DNA of 64,000 nt from Muricoccus harenae (GTDB lineage Bacteria; Pseudomonadota; Alphaproteobacteria; Acetobacterales; Acetobacteraceae). Shown here one piece after another: positions 44,796-52,462 of the stretch. The DNA is taken from contig NZ_WWDL01000030.1 of NCBI RefSeq assembly GCF_009848505.1, forward strand, positions 1 to 64,000. The letters are read 5' to 3'. The notes under the pieces were generated by a model that saw only the letters and a program-made list of their open reading frames with translations, did not search any database and was not told the origin of the DNA. Positions within the stretch are counted from its first letter, which is position 1; each line of letters begins with the position of its first letter. The translations under genes and the position numbers were made by a program.

Positions 44796-46408
44796 GCCGG
44801 CATCTCCGTGACCAAGCCGTCTTCGTGATCCCGCTGGGCGAAGAGGGTATCGCGCTGCGAGGGAGGGCCGAAGCCGCCGCCTCCGGGGGTTCGCAACTCA
44901 ACCGTGCTGCCCGGATTGAGGATGTGCTGCCGCTTCGGGTCCACCACCTCGCCATCGATCAGCACGGCGCCCGGCTCCCCTGCCCCGCCGCCTGCAAGGC
45001 CACGTGCGGCGGCCTCGGGCTTCGTCCGCTCGGCCATGAAGGTGATGGCGACCGGCGTGGTGGAGCGGCTCTCGAAGGCCCATTCCTGCCCTGTGCCGCC
45101 GCGATGCGCGCCGGCTCCGCCGGTGCCTGTCCGCAGGCGCCGGTGGCGGATGCGGAAGGGATTGCCTTGCTCGATCATCTCCACTGGTGCGGCGGAGACG
45201 TTCGATGGCCAGGAGAGGACGTTAGCCCCGTCATGCCCCGCCGCCGCGCCGTAACCACCGTTCATGAAGAACTGGTTGGCGATGGGGGAGCCGTCGGGCC
45301 GCGTGCCCGCGAAGTTCAGGCTCCAGAGCGGCGAGCCGACGCCGGCGATCACCCGTTCCGGAATCGCCTCCGCCAGGGCCTCCAAAATCATCGGCGGGAT
45401 GAAGTGCCCGGTCAGCGCGCGGTTGGCACCGGCCGCGGGCGGTGTGGAGTTCAGGATGCAGCCTCGTGGCGCGGAGACCGTGATGGGGCGGAAGGCGCCC
45501 TCATTGTTCGGCACCTCCGGGCACAGCGCCGCCTTCACCGCGAAGGCCGTATAGGCGAGGGTATAGGCTAGGCAGACATTGATGCCGCGCGGGACCTGCG
45601 GGTCCGTGCCTTCGTAATCGGCCAGGATGCTATCGCCCTGCTTCTTCAGCGCCAGCTTGAGGCGGATGGGTTGCTCAAGCCCATCAGTCACGACCTCCGC
45701 GTGGTAGGTGCCGTCCGGCACGGCGCGGATCGCGGCGCGGGTCGCCTTCTCCGAGCGTGCATGAATCTCGTCCGCCAGCGCCACCAGGTCATCGAGCCCA
45801 TGCTCGGCCAGGAGGGTGCGGAGCCGCCGCTCCATCAGGTCCAACGCCGTGAACTGGGCGTAGAGGTCACCCATGGTCTGGTCCGGCACGCGGGTATTCT
45901 TGCGCAGGAACTTCACGAAGGTCTCGTCGATCGTTCCGGCGCGGACCACCTTCATGATCGGGATCTGCAATCCCTCCTCGAAGACCTCCCGCGACTCCGC
46001 CGTGCGAATGCGGCCGCCGATGTCCGGCGCATGAGCAACCGAACCGGCGAAGCCAAGCAGACGTCCGCCGAGCATGATGGGCTTGGCCACCGTGATGTCC
46101 GGCAGGTGCCCGGTGCCAAGCCAGATGTCATTGGTGATGAGGATATCCCCTTCCTCCAGCGTCTCCGGCGGGTACTCGGCCAGGAAATGGCCGATCGTGC
46201 GCGGCACGGTGCACAGGAAAGAAGGCACACCGTCCGTGGCCTGCACCAGTGAATGGCCGCGCGCATCGGTTAGCACGCAGGCGAAGTCATGCGATTCCCG
46301 GACGATGGTGGAGAAGGAGGTTCGAAGTAGCGCCGCCGCCGCCTCGTCCACGATGGAGACGAGGCGGGTCCAGAGCAGCTCGAGCGTAACGGGGTCGAAG
46401 GTCGTCAT
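44792..46408 (-). CDS. Hydantoinase B/oxoprolinase family protein, HyuB subunit (operon C)
   Basis: A 538-residue HyuB subunit, partner of HyuA. Family blocks are FDPVTLELLWTRLVSIVDEA, RTSFSTIVRESHDFACVL, DILITNDIWLGTGHLPDI and FAGSVAHAPDIGG; the glycine-rich C-terminus (PGGGGFGPPSQRD) is the usual end. The chosen ATG at 46408 has GAGG five bases upstream and matches the family N-terminus; the frame is open further but runs into the TctC gene. Operon position is second, 7 bases after the TctC gene. Confidence 0.9.
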   Translation of the reverse strand: MTTFDPVTLELLWTRLVSIVDEAAAALLRTSFSTIVRESHDFACVLTDARGHSLVQATDGVPSFLCTVPRTIGHFLAEYPPETLEEGDILITNDIWLGTGHLPDITVAKPIMLGGRLLGFAGSVAHAPDIGGRIRTAESREVFEEGLQIPIMKVVRAGTIDETFVKFLRKNTRVPDQTMGDLYAQFTALDLMERRLRTLLAEHGLDDLVALADEIHARSEKATRAAIRAVPDGTYHAEVVTDGLEQPIRLKLALKKQGDSILADYEGTDPQVPRGINVCLAYTLAYTAFAVKAALCPEVPNNEGAFRPITVSAPRGCILNSTPPAAGANRALTGHFIPPMILEALAEAIPERVIAGVGSPLWSLNFAGTRPDGSPIANQFFMNGGYGAAAGHDGANVLSWPSNVSAAPVEMIEQGNPFRIRHRRLRTGTGGAGAHRGGTGQEWAFESRSTTPVAITFMAERTKPEAAARGLAGGGAGEPGAVLIDGEVVDPKRQHILNPGSTVELRTPGGGGFGPPSQRDTLFAQRDHEDGLVTEMPA

Positions 46409-46415
46409 GGAAACC

Positions 46416-47396
46416 TCAGTTGAGCCGGATGTTCGCGGCCTGGATGACGCGGTTCCACTTCTCCGTCTCTGTGGCGAAGAAGCGGCGGGACTCGGCAACC
46501 GTTCCGCCCACCGGCGTCGCACCGAGCTGCCGCAGCCGCTGCTGCACCACCGGCAGCGCCAGCACCTGGCGGGCATCGGCATTCAGGCGTTCAAGTAGCT
46601 GCTCCGGAACGGTGCCCGGGGCGGCGAGGGTCATCCAGGCGGTGGCAACGTAGCCCTCCACACCGGCTTCAGCGGCGGTCGGCACATCCGGCAGCGCGTC
46701 GGAACGCGTGGCGGAGGTCAGGGCGAGGGGACGCACGGCGTTGCCCTGCACCAGTGGCGGGACGGTGGGAAGGTTCTCGAACATCGCGTTCAAATTGCCG
46801 GCGACCAGGTCGTTCAGCGCCATGGAGCTGCCGCGATAGGGCACATGCGACATTTGCACGCCGGCGCTCAGCAGGAAGAGTTCGCCCGCGAGGTGGGTGG
46901 AGCTGCCGTTGCCGGCGGAGCCGAAGGTGAGCTGTCCCGGCTTCTGCCGCGCCAGCGCGACCAGTTCCTGCAGGTTCCGCACTGGAAGGGAGGGGTTCAC
47001 GATGATGACGTTGGGCACGTCGATCAGCACGGTGACGGGCGCGATGTCCTTGGCCGGATCATAGGTCAGCCGGGGATAGATCGCGCTGGCCGCGTGGATG
47101 CCGACGGTGCCGACCAGTAGCGTGTAGCCGTCCCCCGGGGAGCGGGCCACCACTTCGGCACCGATGTTACCGCCCGCACCGGGGCGGTTCTCCACGACAA
47201 CCGGCTGCCCCCAGAGGGCGCCGAGATGTTCCGCCATGATCCGACCGGACACATCGGCGGTGCCGCCTGCGGAGAAGGGCACCACGATGCGCACCGGCTT
47301 CGTGGGGAAGGCCGGCGCTGATGGCTGTCCCTGTGCCAGTCCCGGCACGGCACCGGTGGCGGTGAGCAGTATGGCGACGAAAAGGCAACGCAGCAT
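46416..47396 (-). CDS. TctC/Bug-type periplasmic solute receptor (C)
   Basis: A 326-residue TctC receptor with a Sec signal peptide (MLRCLFVAILLTATGAVPG, cut near LAQG). Landmarks: RIVVPFSAGGTADVSGRIM, VVVENRPGAGGNIGAE, PGDGYTLLVGT, MSHVPYRGSSMALNDLVAG. AGGGGAA precedes the ATG at 47396. It is the first enzyme-operon gene after gntR and is followed by HyuB, HyuA, CaiB and the crotonase-fold gene with gaps of 7 bases or less, so its ligand is presumably the substrate of the hydantoinase-like pair. Confidence 0.92.
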   Translation of the reverse strand: MLRCLFVAILLTATGAVPGLAQGQPSAPAFPTKPVRIVVPFSAGGTADVSGRIMAEHLGALWGQPVVVENRPGAGGNIGAEVVARSPGDGYTLLVGTVGIHAASAIYPRLTYDPAKDIAPVTVLIDVPNVIIVNPSLPVRNLQELVALARQKPGQLTFGSAGNGSSTHLAGELFLLSAGVQMSHVPYRGSSMALNDLVAGNLNAMFENLPTVPPLVQGNAVRPLALTSATRSDALPDVPTAAEAGVEGYVATAWMTLAAPGTVPEQLLERLNADARQVLALPVVQQRLRQLGATPVGGTVAESRRFFATETEKWNRVIQAANIRLN

Positions 47397-47450
47397 GATC
47401 CGATTCCCCTATGGTGAGGCAAGCCGCGTGCGGTGGCATTTCCCGTTTGG

Positions 47451-48140
47451 TTATTTTGAAATCGTTCTTGAAAGCACTTCGACGTAGAGTTCGCGGCCTG
47501 CAGCAATGTGGCGCCGCATCGCGACCTCTGCGGCCTGCGCCCGACCAGCCTCGATTGCGGCAAGAATCTCCGTGTGCTCCGCCGCGATCCGGTCATGGCG
47601 CTCCGGCACGGCGCGCGCGAGATGACGATAGCGCTCGAAGCCGACCAGCACCTGCTCATGGCACGCCGCGGCGGACTCGTTCCCGCTCAGCCGACGCAAC
47701 TCCTCGTGGAAATCGTAGCCGACGGACAAGACGAGCTCGGGATCCCCGATCCCCAGCACGCGAAGGTGCCGCGCATGGATGTCCCGCAGCCGGTCCAGCC
47801 GGACCATGCCACGCGCGACGCCATCGGCTGCGGCGCTGGCGAGCAGCCCTTCCAGCACTTCGCGCGTAGCGGACAGGTCATGCATTTCCCCCATCGAGAG
47901 GGGTGGCACGCGGAGGCCCCGCGCCGGTTCGCGGACCAGGAGCCGCAACTGTTCGAGCCGCCGCACCGCGTCGCGAAGCGGGGTGCGGCTGACCTTGTAG
48001 CGCGCCGCGAGGCGCTCCTCGGTTTCCACTGTGTCGGACGTCAGCTCGCCGCTGGTGATGGCTCCGAGAAGCTGGCGGAAAACCAATTCGGCCGCCGTCA
48101 TGCCAGACGGTGCCCGATCCAGGCTATCGCGGTTTGCCAT
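47451..48140 (-). CDS. GntR-family regulator, FCD type
   Basis: A 229-residue FadR/FCD-type GntR regulator. The winged helix (about residues 15-75) includes EERLAARYKVSRTPLRDAVRRL, and the all-helical FCD effector domain has metal-type histidines in DFHEELRRL and EHTEILAAIEAG. The ATG at 48140 is chosen because the protein then starts just before the DNA-binding domain; its ribosome site is weak, and ATGs at 48152 and 48176 are alternatives. It precedes operon C by 54 bases on the same strand and likely represses it and itself through the palindrome at 48167. Confidence 0.88.
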   Translation of the reverse strand: MANRDSLDRAPSGMTAAELVFRQLLGAITSGELTSDTVETEERLAARYKVSRTPLRDAVRRLEQLRLLVREPARGLRVPPLSMGEMHDLSATREVLEGLLASAAADGVARGMVRLDRLRDIHARHLRVLGIGDPELVLSVGYDFHEELRRLSGNESAAACHEQVLVGFERYRHLARAVPERHDRIAAEHTEILAAIEAGRAQAAEVAMRRHIAAGRELYVEVLSRTISK

Positions 48141-48166
48141 GCTCCAACTCATGCACACATGAATGC

Positions 48167-48176
48167 ATGTATACAT
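48167..48176. promoter_or_regulatory. Candidate GntR operator
   Basis: ATGTATACAT is a perfect 10-bp palindrome 26 bases before the gntR start. FCD-type GntR regulators commonly bind TGTATACA-like sites, so autoregulation is likely. The surrounding bases (ATGCATTCATGTGTGCAT on the minus strand) are strikingly AT/TG rich for this DNA. Confidence 0.5.
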
Positions 48177-48214
48177 ACCGGTGGCAACCCGCATGATCGT
48201 CGGCCGGAATAAGA

Positions 48215-49135
48215 TCAGGCGCGGTGTGCCGCAGCGCCCTCTGCCTCTGCGATCAGCCAATCGCGGAAGGCCCGCAGGGCTGGCACCTCCTCCGCCGCCT
48301 CCGGATAGACGAGACGATAGGCCATGCCGCCGCCCAGCACTTGCGAGAAGGGCGTAGCGAGGCGGCCGCAGGCTATGTCGGCCTCGATGAGGAAGCCTGG
48401 AAGCAGCGCGACCCCCAGCCCGGCCGCGGCGGCCTCCGCCACCATAGCCATGTGCTGGAACTGCGGCCCGCGCAGCCCGTCGATTCCCTCCAGCCCGGCC
48501 TCCGCCAGCCATTCCACCCAGCCCCGCGGCCGCGTGGTCTGCTGCAGCAGGACTTGGCGAGACAAGTCAGCCGGGCTGCGCAGCATGGCGGCCACCGCCG
48601 GTGCGCAGACAGGCAGCCGTGCATCCTCGACCAGATCATGGCTGACGATGCCGGGCGCGGCGGCGCCGGTGAGGATGATTGCGGCATCCACATCCTCGGC
48701 CGCGAAGTCCATAGGCGTCAGCCGCGTGGTGTAGTTCCGGAAGTTGAGCATCATTGCCGGATAGGCGGCGCGGAAGCCCGGCAGGCGCGGCATGAGCCAG
48801 CGCGCGCCAAAGGTCGGGGAAACCGCGAGGTTCAGCGTCCCGCCGGCCCCGCGATGCGCCAGCAGTTCCAGAGTGGCGCCCTCGAGGCGCGCTAGGCTGG
48901 CACGGACCTGCGGCGCATAGGCAGCACCGGCCGGCGTAAGGACCAGCCGCTGCCGCACCCGCTGGAAAAGACGCAGGCCAAGCAGCGCTTCCAACCCCGC
49001 AAGTTGGCGGCTGACCGCGCTCTGGGTCAGCCGCAGCTCCTCCGCGGCGCGAGAGACGCTGAGATGGCGGGCGCAGGCCTCGAAGGCCTGCAGGGCGGAG
49101 GTGGGAGGAACATGGCGGCGCATCCAGCGGTTCAT
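48215..49135 (-). CDS. LysR-type regulator, GcvA-like
   Basis: A 306-residue LysR protein of the GcvA-like subgroup. The helix-turn-helix region is PPTSALQAFEACARHLS and AAEELRLTQSAVSRQ; the effector domain contains LNLAVSPTFGARWLMPRLP, typical of GcvA relatives. It diverges from the TctC (D), HyuA, HyuB operon and probably controls it. A methionine at residue 5 (49123) is another possible start. It lies upstream of gntR on the same strand, 74 bases apart. Confidence 0.9.
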   Translation of the reverse strand: MNRWMRRHVPPTSALQAFEACARHLSVSRAAEELRLTQSAVSRQLAGLEALLGLRLFQRVRQRLVLTPAGAAYAPQVRASLARLEGATLELLAHRGAGGTLNLAVSPTFGARWLMPRLPGFRAAYPAMMLNFRNYTTRLTPMDFAAEDVDAAIILTGAAAPGIVSHDLVEDARLPVCAPAVAAMLRSPADLSRQVLLQQTTRPRGWVEWLAEAGLEGIDGLRGPQFQHMAMVAEAAAAGLGVALLPGFLIEADIACGRLATPFSQVLGGGMAYRLVYPEAAEEVPALRAFRDWLIAEAEGAAAHRA

Positions 49136-49348
49136 TCTAGATCGTCATGAAGACATGCGCGAGTTTCAGTTGCGGTTCCGCGACATCGGGCTGAACCTGG
49201 GGCTCAGCCGGAAACCAGCCGCGGCAGCGTGGCCAAGACCCATGCCAGATGCACATGGGATGGAACGGCCACAATGAGCCGCCCGGGCAGCGATCCGGCG
49301 GCCGTGGGATGGATGCCTGCCTCACTCGGCCCGCCAGGAGGTGACTTC
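49136..49348. promoter_or_regulatory. Divergent promoter region, LysR / TctC (D)
   Basis: A 213-base interval between divergent genes, expected to carry both promoters and a LysR site. Near 49170-49185 TTGCGG-TT-CCGCGA forms an almost perfect dyad with one mismatch. The strong ribosome site AGGAGGTGA lies just before the TctC start. Confidence 0.4.
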
Positions 49349-50341
49349 ATGACGTTCTTCCGAATGCCGCGTCGCGCTTGGCTGACCGGCGCAGCCGGTG
49401 CCGCCTTCATGTCACGCACCGCGTCGCCGGCGCAGGCCGCCTGGACGCCTCAACAGCCCATTCGGATCCTGGTGGGCTATCCGCCCGGTGGCGCCGTGGA
49501 CATTCTGGTCCGCGTGGTGGGCGAAGGCGTGCAGCGCCTGCGTGGCGTGTCCGTGGTGCCCGAGATCCGCAGCGGCGCCTACGGCTTCATCGCCGCGCAG
49601 ACCGCCGCACGCGCCGCGCCTGATGGCTACACCCTGTGCAGCGCCATCATGGGGATGATGAGCGTGCTGCCTGCCATTCCCGGCATTCCCGTGCCGCTGG
49701 ATCTGGACAAGGAGCTAACGCCCGTCTCCGCCCTGGCTGGCACGCCGATGGCGCTGGTCGTGCGACCGGACGCGCCGTTCAACGACGTGGACGGGTTGAT
49801 TGCCTATGCCCGGTCGAAGGGTGGTGCAGCCACCTACGCCTCCTCCGGAAACGGATCCATCAACCATCTCGGCGCCGCGCTCTTCTGCGGGACGGCGGGC
49901 GTGCAGATGACGCACATTCCCTATCGCGGCGGCGCACCCGCGACCCTCGATGTCTCGGCCGGACGGGTCGACATGATGGTGGCGAACGTCGCCGAGGTGG
50001 CCCAGCAGATTGGCGCCGGCCAACTCAAGGGCCTGGGCGTGACAGCGAAGGAGCCGACGCCGCTGGCGCCGCAGCTCGCGCCGCTCGCAGGGCGCATTCC
50101 GGCGATGGAGATCAACAACTGGTTTGGCCTAGCCGGCCCGGCCGGCATGCCGGCGGAAGTGCGCTCGGCACTGGGCGAGATGTTCAACACCGTCGTCAAC
50201 GACCCGCAGACGGCGAAGATTCTCACCGAGCGCGGACTCCTGCCGCTCGGCGAAGCCGGTCCCGCCTTCGAGCAACGCATCCTCCGGGACCGCGCGCGCT
50301 GGAAGGACGTCGCGCAGGCCAACAACATCCGCGGCGACTGA
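49349..50341 (+). CDS. TctC/Bug-type periplasmic solute receptor (D)
   Basis: A 330-residue TctC receptor. The leader (MPRRAWLTGAAGAAFMSRTAS) has a basic start and is cut near AQAA. Landmarks: RILVGYPPGGAVDILVRVV, APDGYTLCSAI, MTHIPYRGGAPATLDVSAG. The usual ENRPGAGG block is replaced by VPEIRSGAYG, so the ligand-binding loop differs from that of the other receptors. The ATG at 49349 follows AGGAGGTGA at ideal spacing. It heads an operon with the second HyuA/HyuB pair. Confidence 0.92.
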   Translation: MTFFRMPRRAWLTGAAGAAFMSRTASPAQAAWTPQQPIRILVGYPPGGAVDILVRVVGEGVQRLRGVSVVPEIRSGAYGFIAAQTAARAAPDGYTLCSAIMGMMSVLPAIPGIPVPLDLDKELTPVSALAGTPMALVVRPDAPFNDVDGLIAYARSKGGAATYASSGNGSINHLGAALFCGTAGVQMTHIPYRGGAPATLDVSAGRVDMMVANVAEVAQQIGAGQLKGLGVTAKEPTPLAPQLAPLAGRIPAMEINNWFGLAGPAGMPAEVRSALGEMFNTVVNDPQTAKILTERGLLPLGEAGPAFEQRILRDRARWKDVAQANNIRGD

Positions 50342-50374
50342 CGGCCGCCCCTCCGCGCCAATTCAAGGAAGCTC

Positions 50375-52462
50375 ATGATCGCGTCCCTTTCGCCCAGTTC
50401 CTTGTCACTGGGCATCGATATCGGTGGAACCTTCACTGATCTCGTCATCCTGGACCCCGCCGACGGCCGCGCCTCCATCTGGAAGGAAAGCACGACGCCT
50501 GATGATCCCTCTCGCGGCGCGATCGCAGGTCTTGAGCAGTTGCTCCCTCGCAGCGGCATTCAGGCGGGGTCGATCGGGCGGGTGGTGCATGCCACCACCC
50601 TCTTCACGAACGCGCTGATCGAGCGGAAAGGCGCGGCCACGGGCCTCCTCACCACGGCCGGCTTCGCCGACGTGCTCGAGATCGCTCGGGAGCGGAAATA
50701 TGAGCTCTACGACGTCTTCTTGGAGATGCCGAAGCCCCTCGTTCCCCGCCCCTGGCGGAGAGAGGCGAAGGAGCGGCTGGCGCCTGATGGTAGCATAGAG
50801 GTGCCGCTGGACGTGGAGGCCGCGCTGGCCGAGGTGGCGGATCTCGTGGCGCAGGGCGTGACCAGCCTCGCGATCTGCTTCCTGCACGCCTATGCCAACC
50901 CGGTGCATGAGCGCATGGCGGCCGAGGTCATCGCCAAGCGCTTTCCGCAGCTTTCTATCTCCCTCTCTTGCGACATCGCGCCCGAGATCCGCGAGTACCC
51001 GCGCGCGGTCACCACCGTGGCCAACGCCTATGTCCGCCCCATCGCCGAGACCTACCTGGACACGCTGGAGGCCGCGCTGAAGCGCGCCGGTATCCCGGGC
51101 GGACTCTTCCTCATGCTTTCCAATGGCGGGCTGACCCATGTGGCAGAGGCCAAGCGCGCGCCCGTGCAGCTGCTGGAGAGCGGCCCCGCGGCTGGCGCGC
51201 TGGCCGGCGCTTGGTTCGGCCGCCATGCAGGGCTGGAGCGGGTACTGGCCTTCGATATGGGTGGCACCACCGCCAAGCTGGCCCTGGTGGATGATGGCGA
51301 GCCTTTGGTGGCCTGGGGCTTCGAGGCGGCGCGCACCAAGCGGTTCCTCCGCGGCTCCGGCCTGCCTGTCCAGATCGCGACCGTGGAACTGATTGAGATC
51401 GGCGCCGGCGGCGGCTCCATCGCGCGCCCGTCCGATCTCGGCACGCTGCATGTTGGCCCGGAGAGCGCGGGCGCGCAGCCCGGCCCCGTCTGCTACGGCC
51501 GCGGCGGCACGGAGCCAACCGTCACCGACAGCGACCTGGCGCTGGGATACCTGAACCCAGACTTCTTCCTAGGCGGAACGATGCGGATCGATCCCGGCCC
51601 GGCCGTGGCGGCGCTGGAGGGGCTTTCTACGCGGCTCGGCCTCGAGGCGGGGCGTGGCGCGCCGGGCATCCATGACGTGGTGAACGAGAACATGGCCGGC
51701 GCCGCCCGTGTCGCCATCGCCGAGCGGGGCCGGGTCCCTCGTGACTACGCCTTGCTGGCAACCGGAGGCGCTGCCCCCGTCCATGCCTGGAATGTCGGCA
51801 CCAAGCTCGGCGTCTCCCGCGTCGTCTGCCCACCCGGCGCCGGGGCGGGCAGCACCATCGGCATGCTGATGGCCCCTGCCCGCATCGACCGCGTTGCCTC
51901 CCGCAACGAGGCGCTGGCGACAGCCCGGTGGAACGAGATCGCCGCCATCTTCGAGGCGCTGGAGGCGGAAGCCCTGGCGATTGTCGACGGCACGGGTGCG
52001 GACCTCTCCCGCCGCAGCGTCCGGCGGCTGGCGGACATGCGCTATGTCGGGCAGGGCTCGGAGATCACCGTGGCCCTGCCGGAGGAACTGGAGGCGAAGG
52101 GCGTGCTCGCCGCCTTCGAGCTGGCCTATCGCCAGCTCTTCGGCCGAACGCCGCCGGGCGCCAACGTGCAGTTCGTGGCGTTGCGCCTCTCCATCTCCGC
52201 CCCCATGCCAGGCGCCGGCGAGACGCTGCGCATCGGCAGCGGGCAGGCAGGCGCGGAGGCGCTAAAGGGCCGGCGCCGCGTCCACTTCCCCGATACCGGC
52301 GCGATCGAGACGCCGGTCTATGACCGCTACGCCCTTATCCCCGGCGTGCAGCTCGAAGGCCCTGCGGTCTTCGAGGAGAACGAGAGCACCTTTGTCGTCG
52401 GACCCGGCGCCCGCATCAGCGTGCTGCCCGACGGCTCAATCCTGGCGGAGCGCGTGGCATGA
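50375..52462 (+). CDS. Hydantoinase/oxoprolinase family protein, HyuA subunit (operon D)
   Basis: A 695-residue HyuA subunit related along its whole length to the operon C copy. LGIDIGGTFTDLVILDPADG opens the ATP-binding fold; HATTLFTNALIERKGAA, LMLSNGGLTH, LLESGPAAGALAG and LAFDMGGTTAKLALVDDGEP follow. AAGGAAG lies just before the ATG at 50375. The stop overlaps the HyuB start (ATGA). With HyuB it would form an ATP-dependent lactam or hydantoin hydrolase; unlike operon C there is no CoA-transferase attached. Confidence 0.9.
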   Translation: MIASLSPSSLSLGIDIGGTFTDLVILDPADGRASIWKESTTPDDPSRGAIAGLEQLLPRSGIQAGSIGRVVHATTLFTNALIERKGAATGLLTTAGFADVLEIARERKYELYDVFLEMPKPLVPRPWRREAKERLAPDGSIEVPLDVEAALAEVADLVAQGVTSLAICFLHAYANPVHERMAAEVIAKRFPQLSISLSCDIAPEIREYPRAVTTVANAYVRPIAETYLDTLEAALKRAGIPGGLFLMLSNGGLTHVAEAKRAPVQLLESGPAAGALAGAWFGRHAGLERVLAFDMGGTTAKLALVDDGEPLVAWGFEAARTKRFLRGSGLPVQIATVELIEIGAGGGSIARPSDLGTLHVGPESAGAQPGPVCYGRGGTEPTVTDSDLALGYLNPDFFLGGTMRIDPGPAVAALEGLSTRLGLEAGRGAPGIHDVVNENMAGAARVAIAERGRVPRDYALLATGGAAPVHAWNVGTKLGVSRVVCPPGAGAGSTIGMLMAPARIDRVASRNEALATARWNEIAAIFEALEAEALAIVDGTGADLSRRSVRRLADMRYVGQGSEITVALPEELEAKGVLAAFELAYRQLFGRTPPGANVQFVALRLSISAPMPGAGETLRIGSGQAGAEALKGRRRVHFPDTGAIETPVYDRYALIPGVQLEGPAVFEENESTFVVGPGARISVLPDGSILAERVA

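Noticed and set aside
43410-44828. A 472-codon open frame on the plus strand
   Set aside because: Antisense to HyuA (operon C), whose motifs are clear; no domain in the antisense translation.
42690-46408. HyuA/HyuB of operon C as an acetone or acetophenone carboxylase
   Set aside because: No small gamma subunit or biotin-type partner is present, and the neighbours (CaiB, crotonase fold) fit acid activation better. It cannot be fully excluded.
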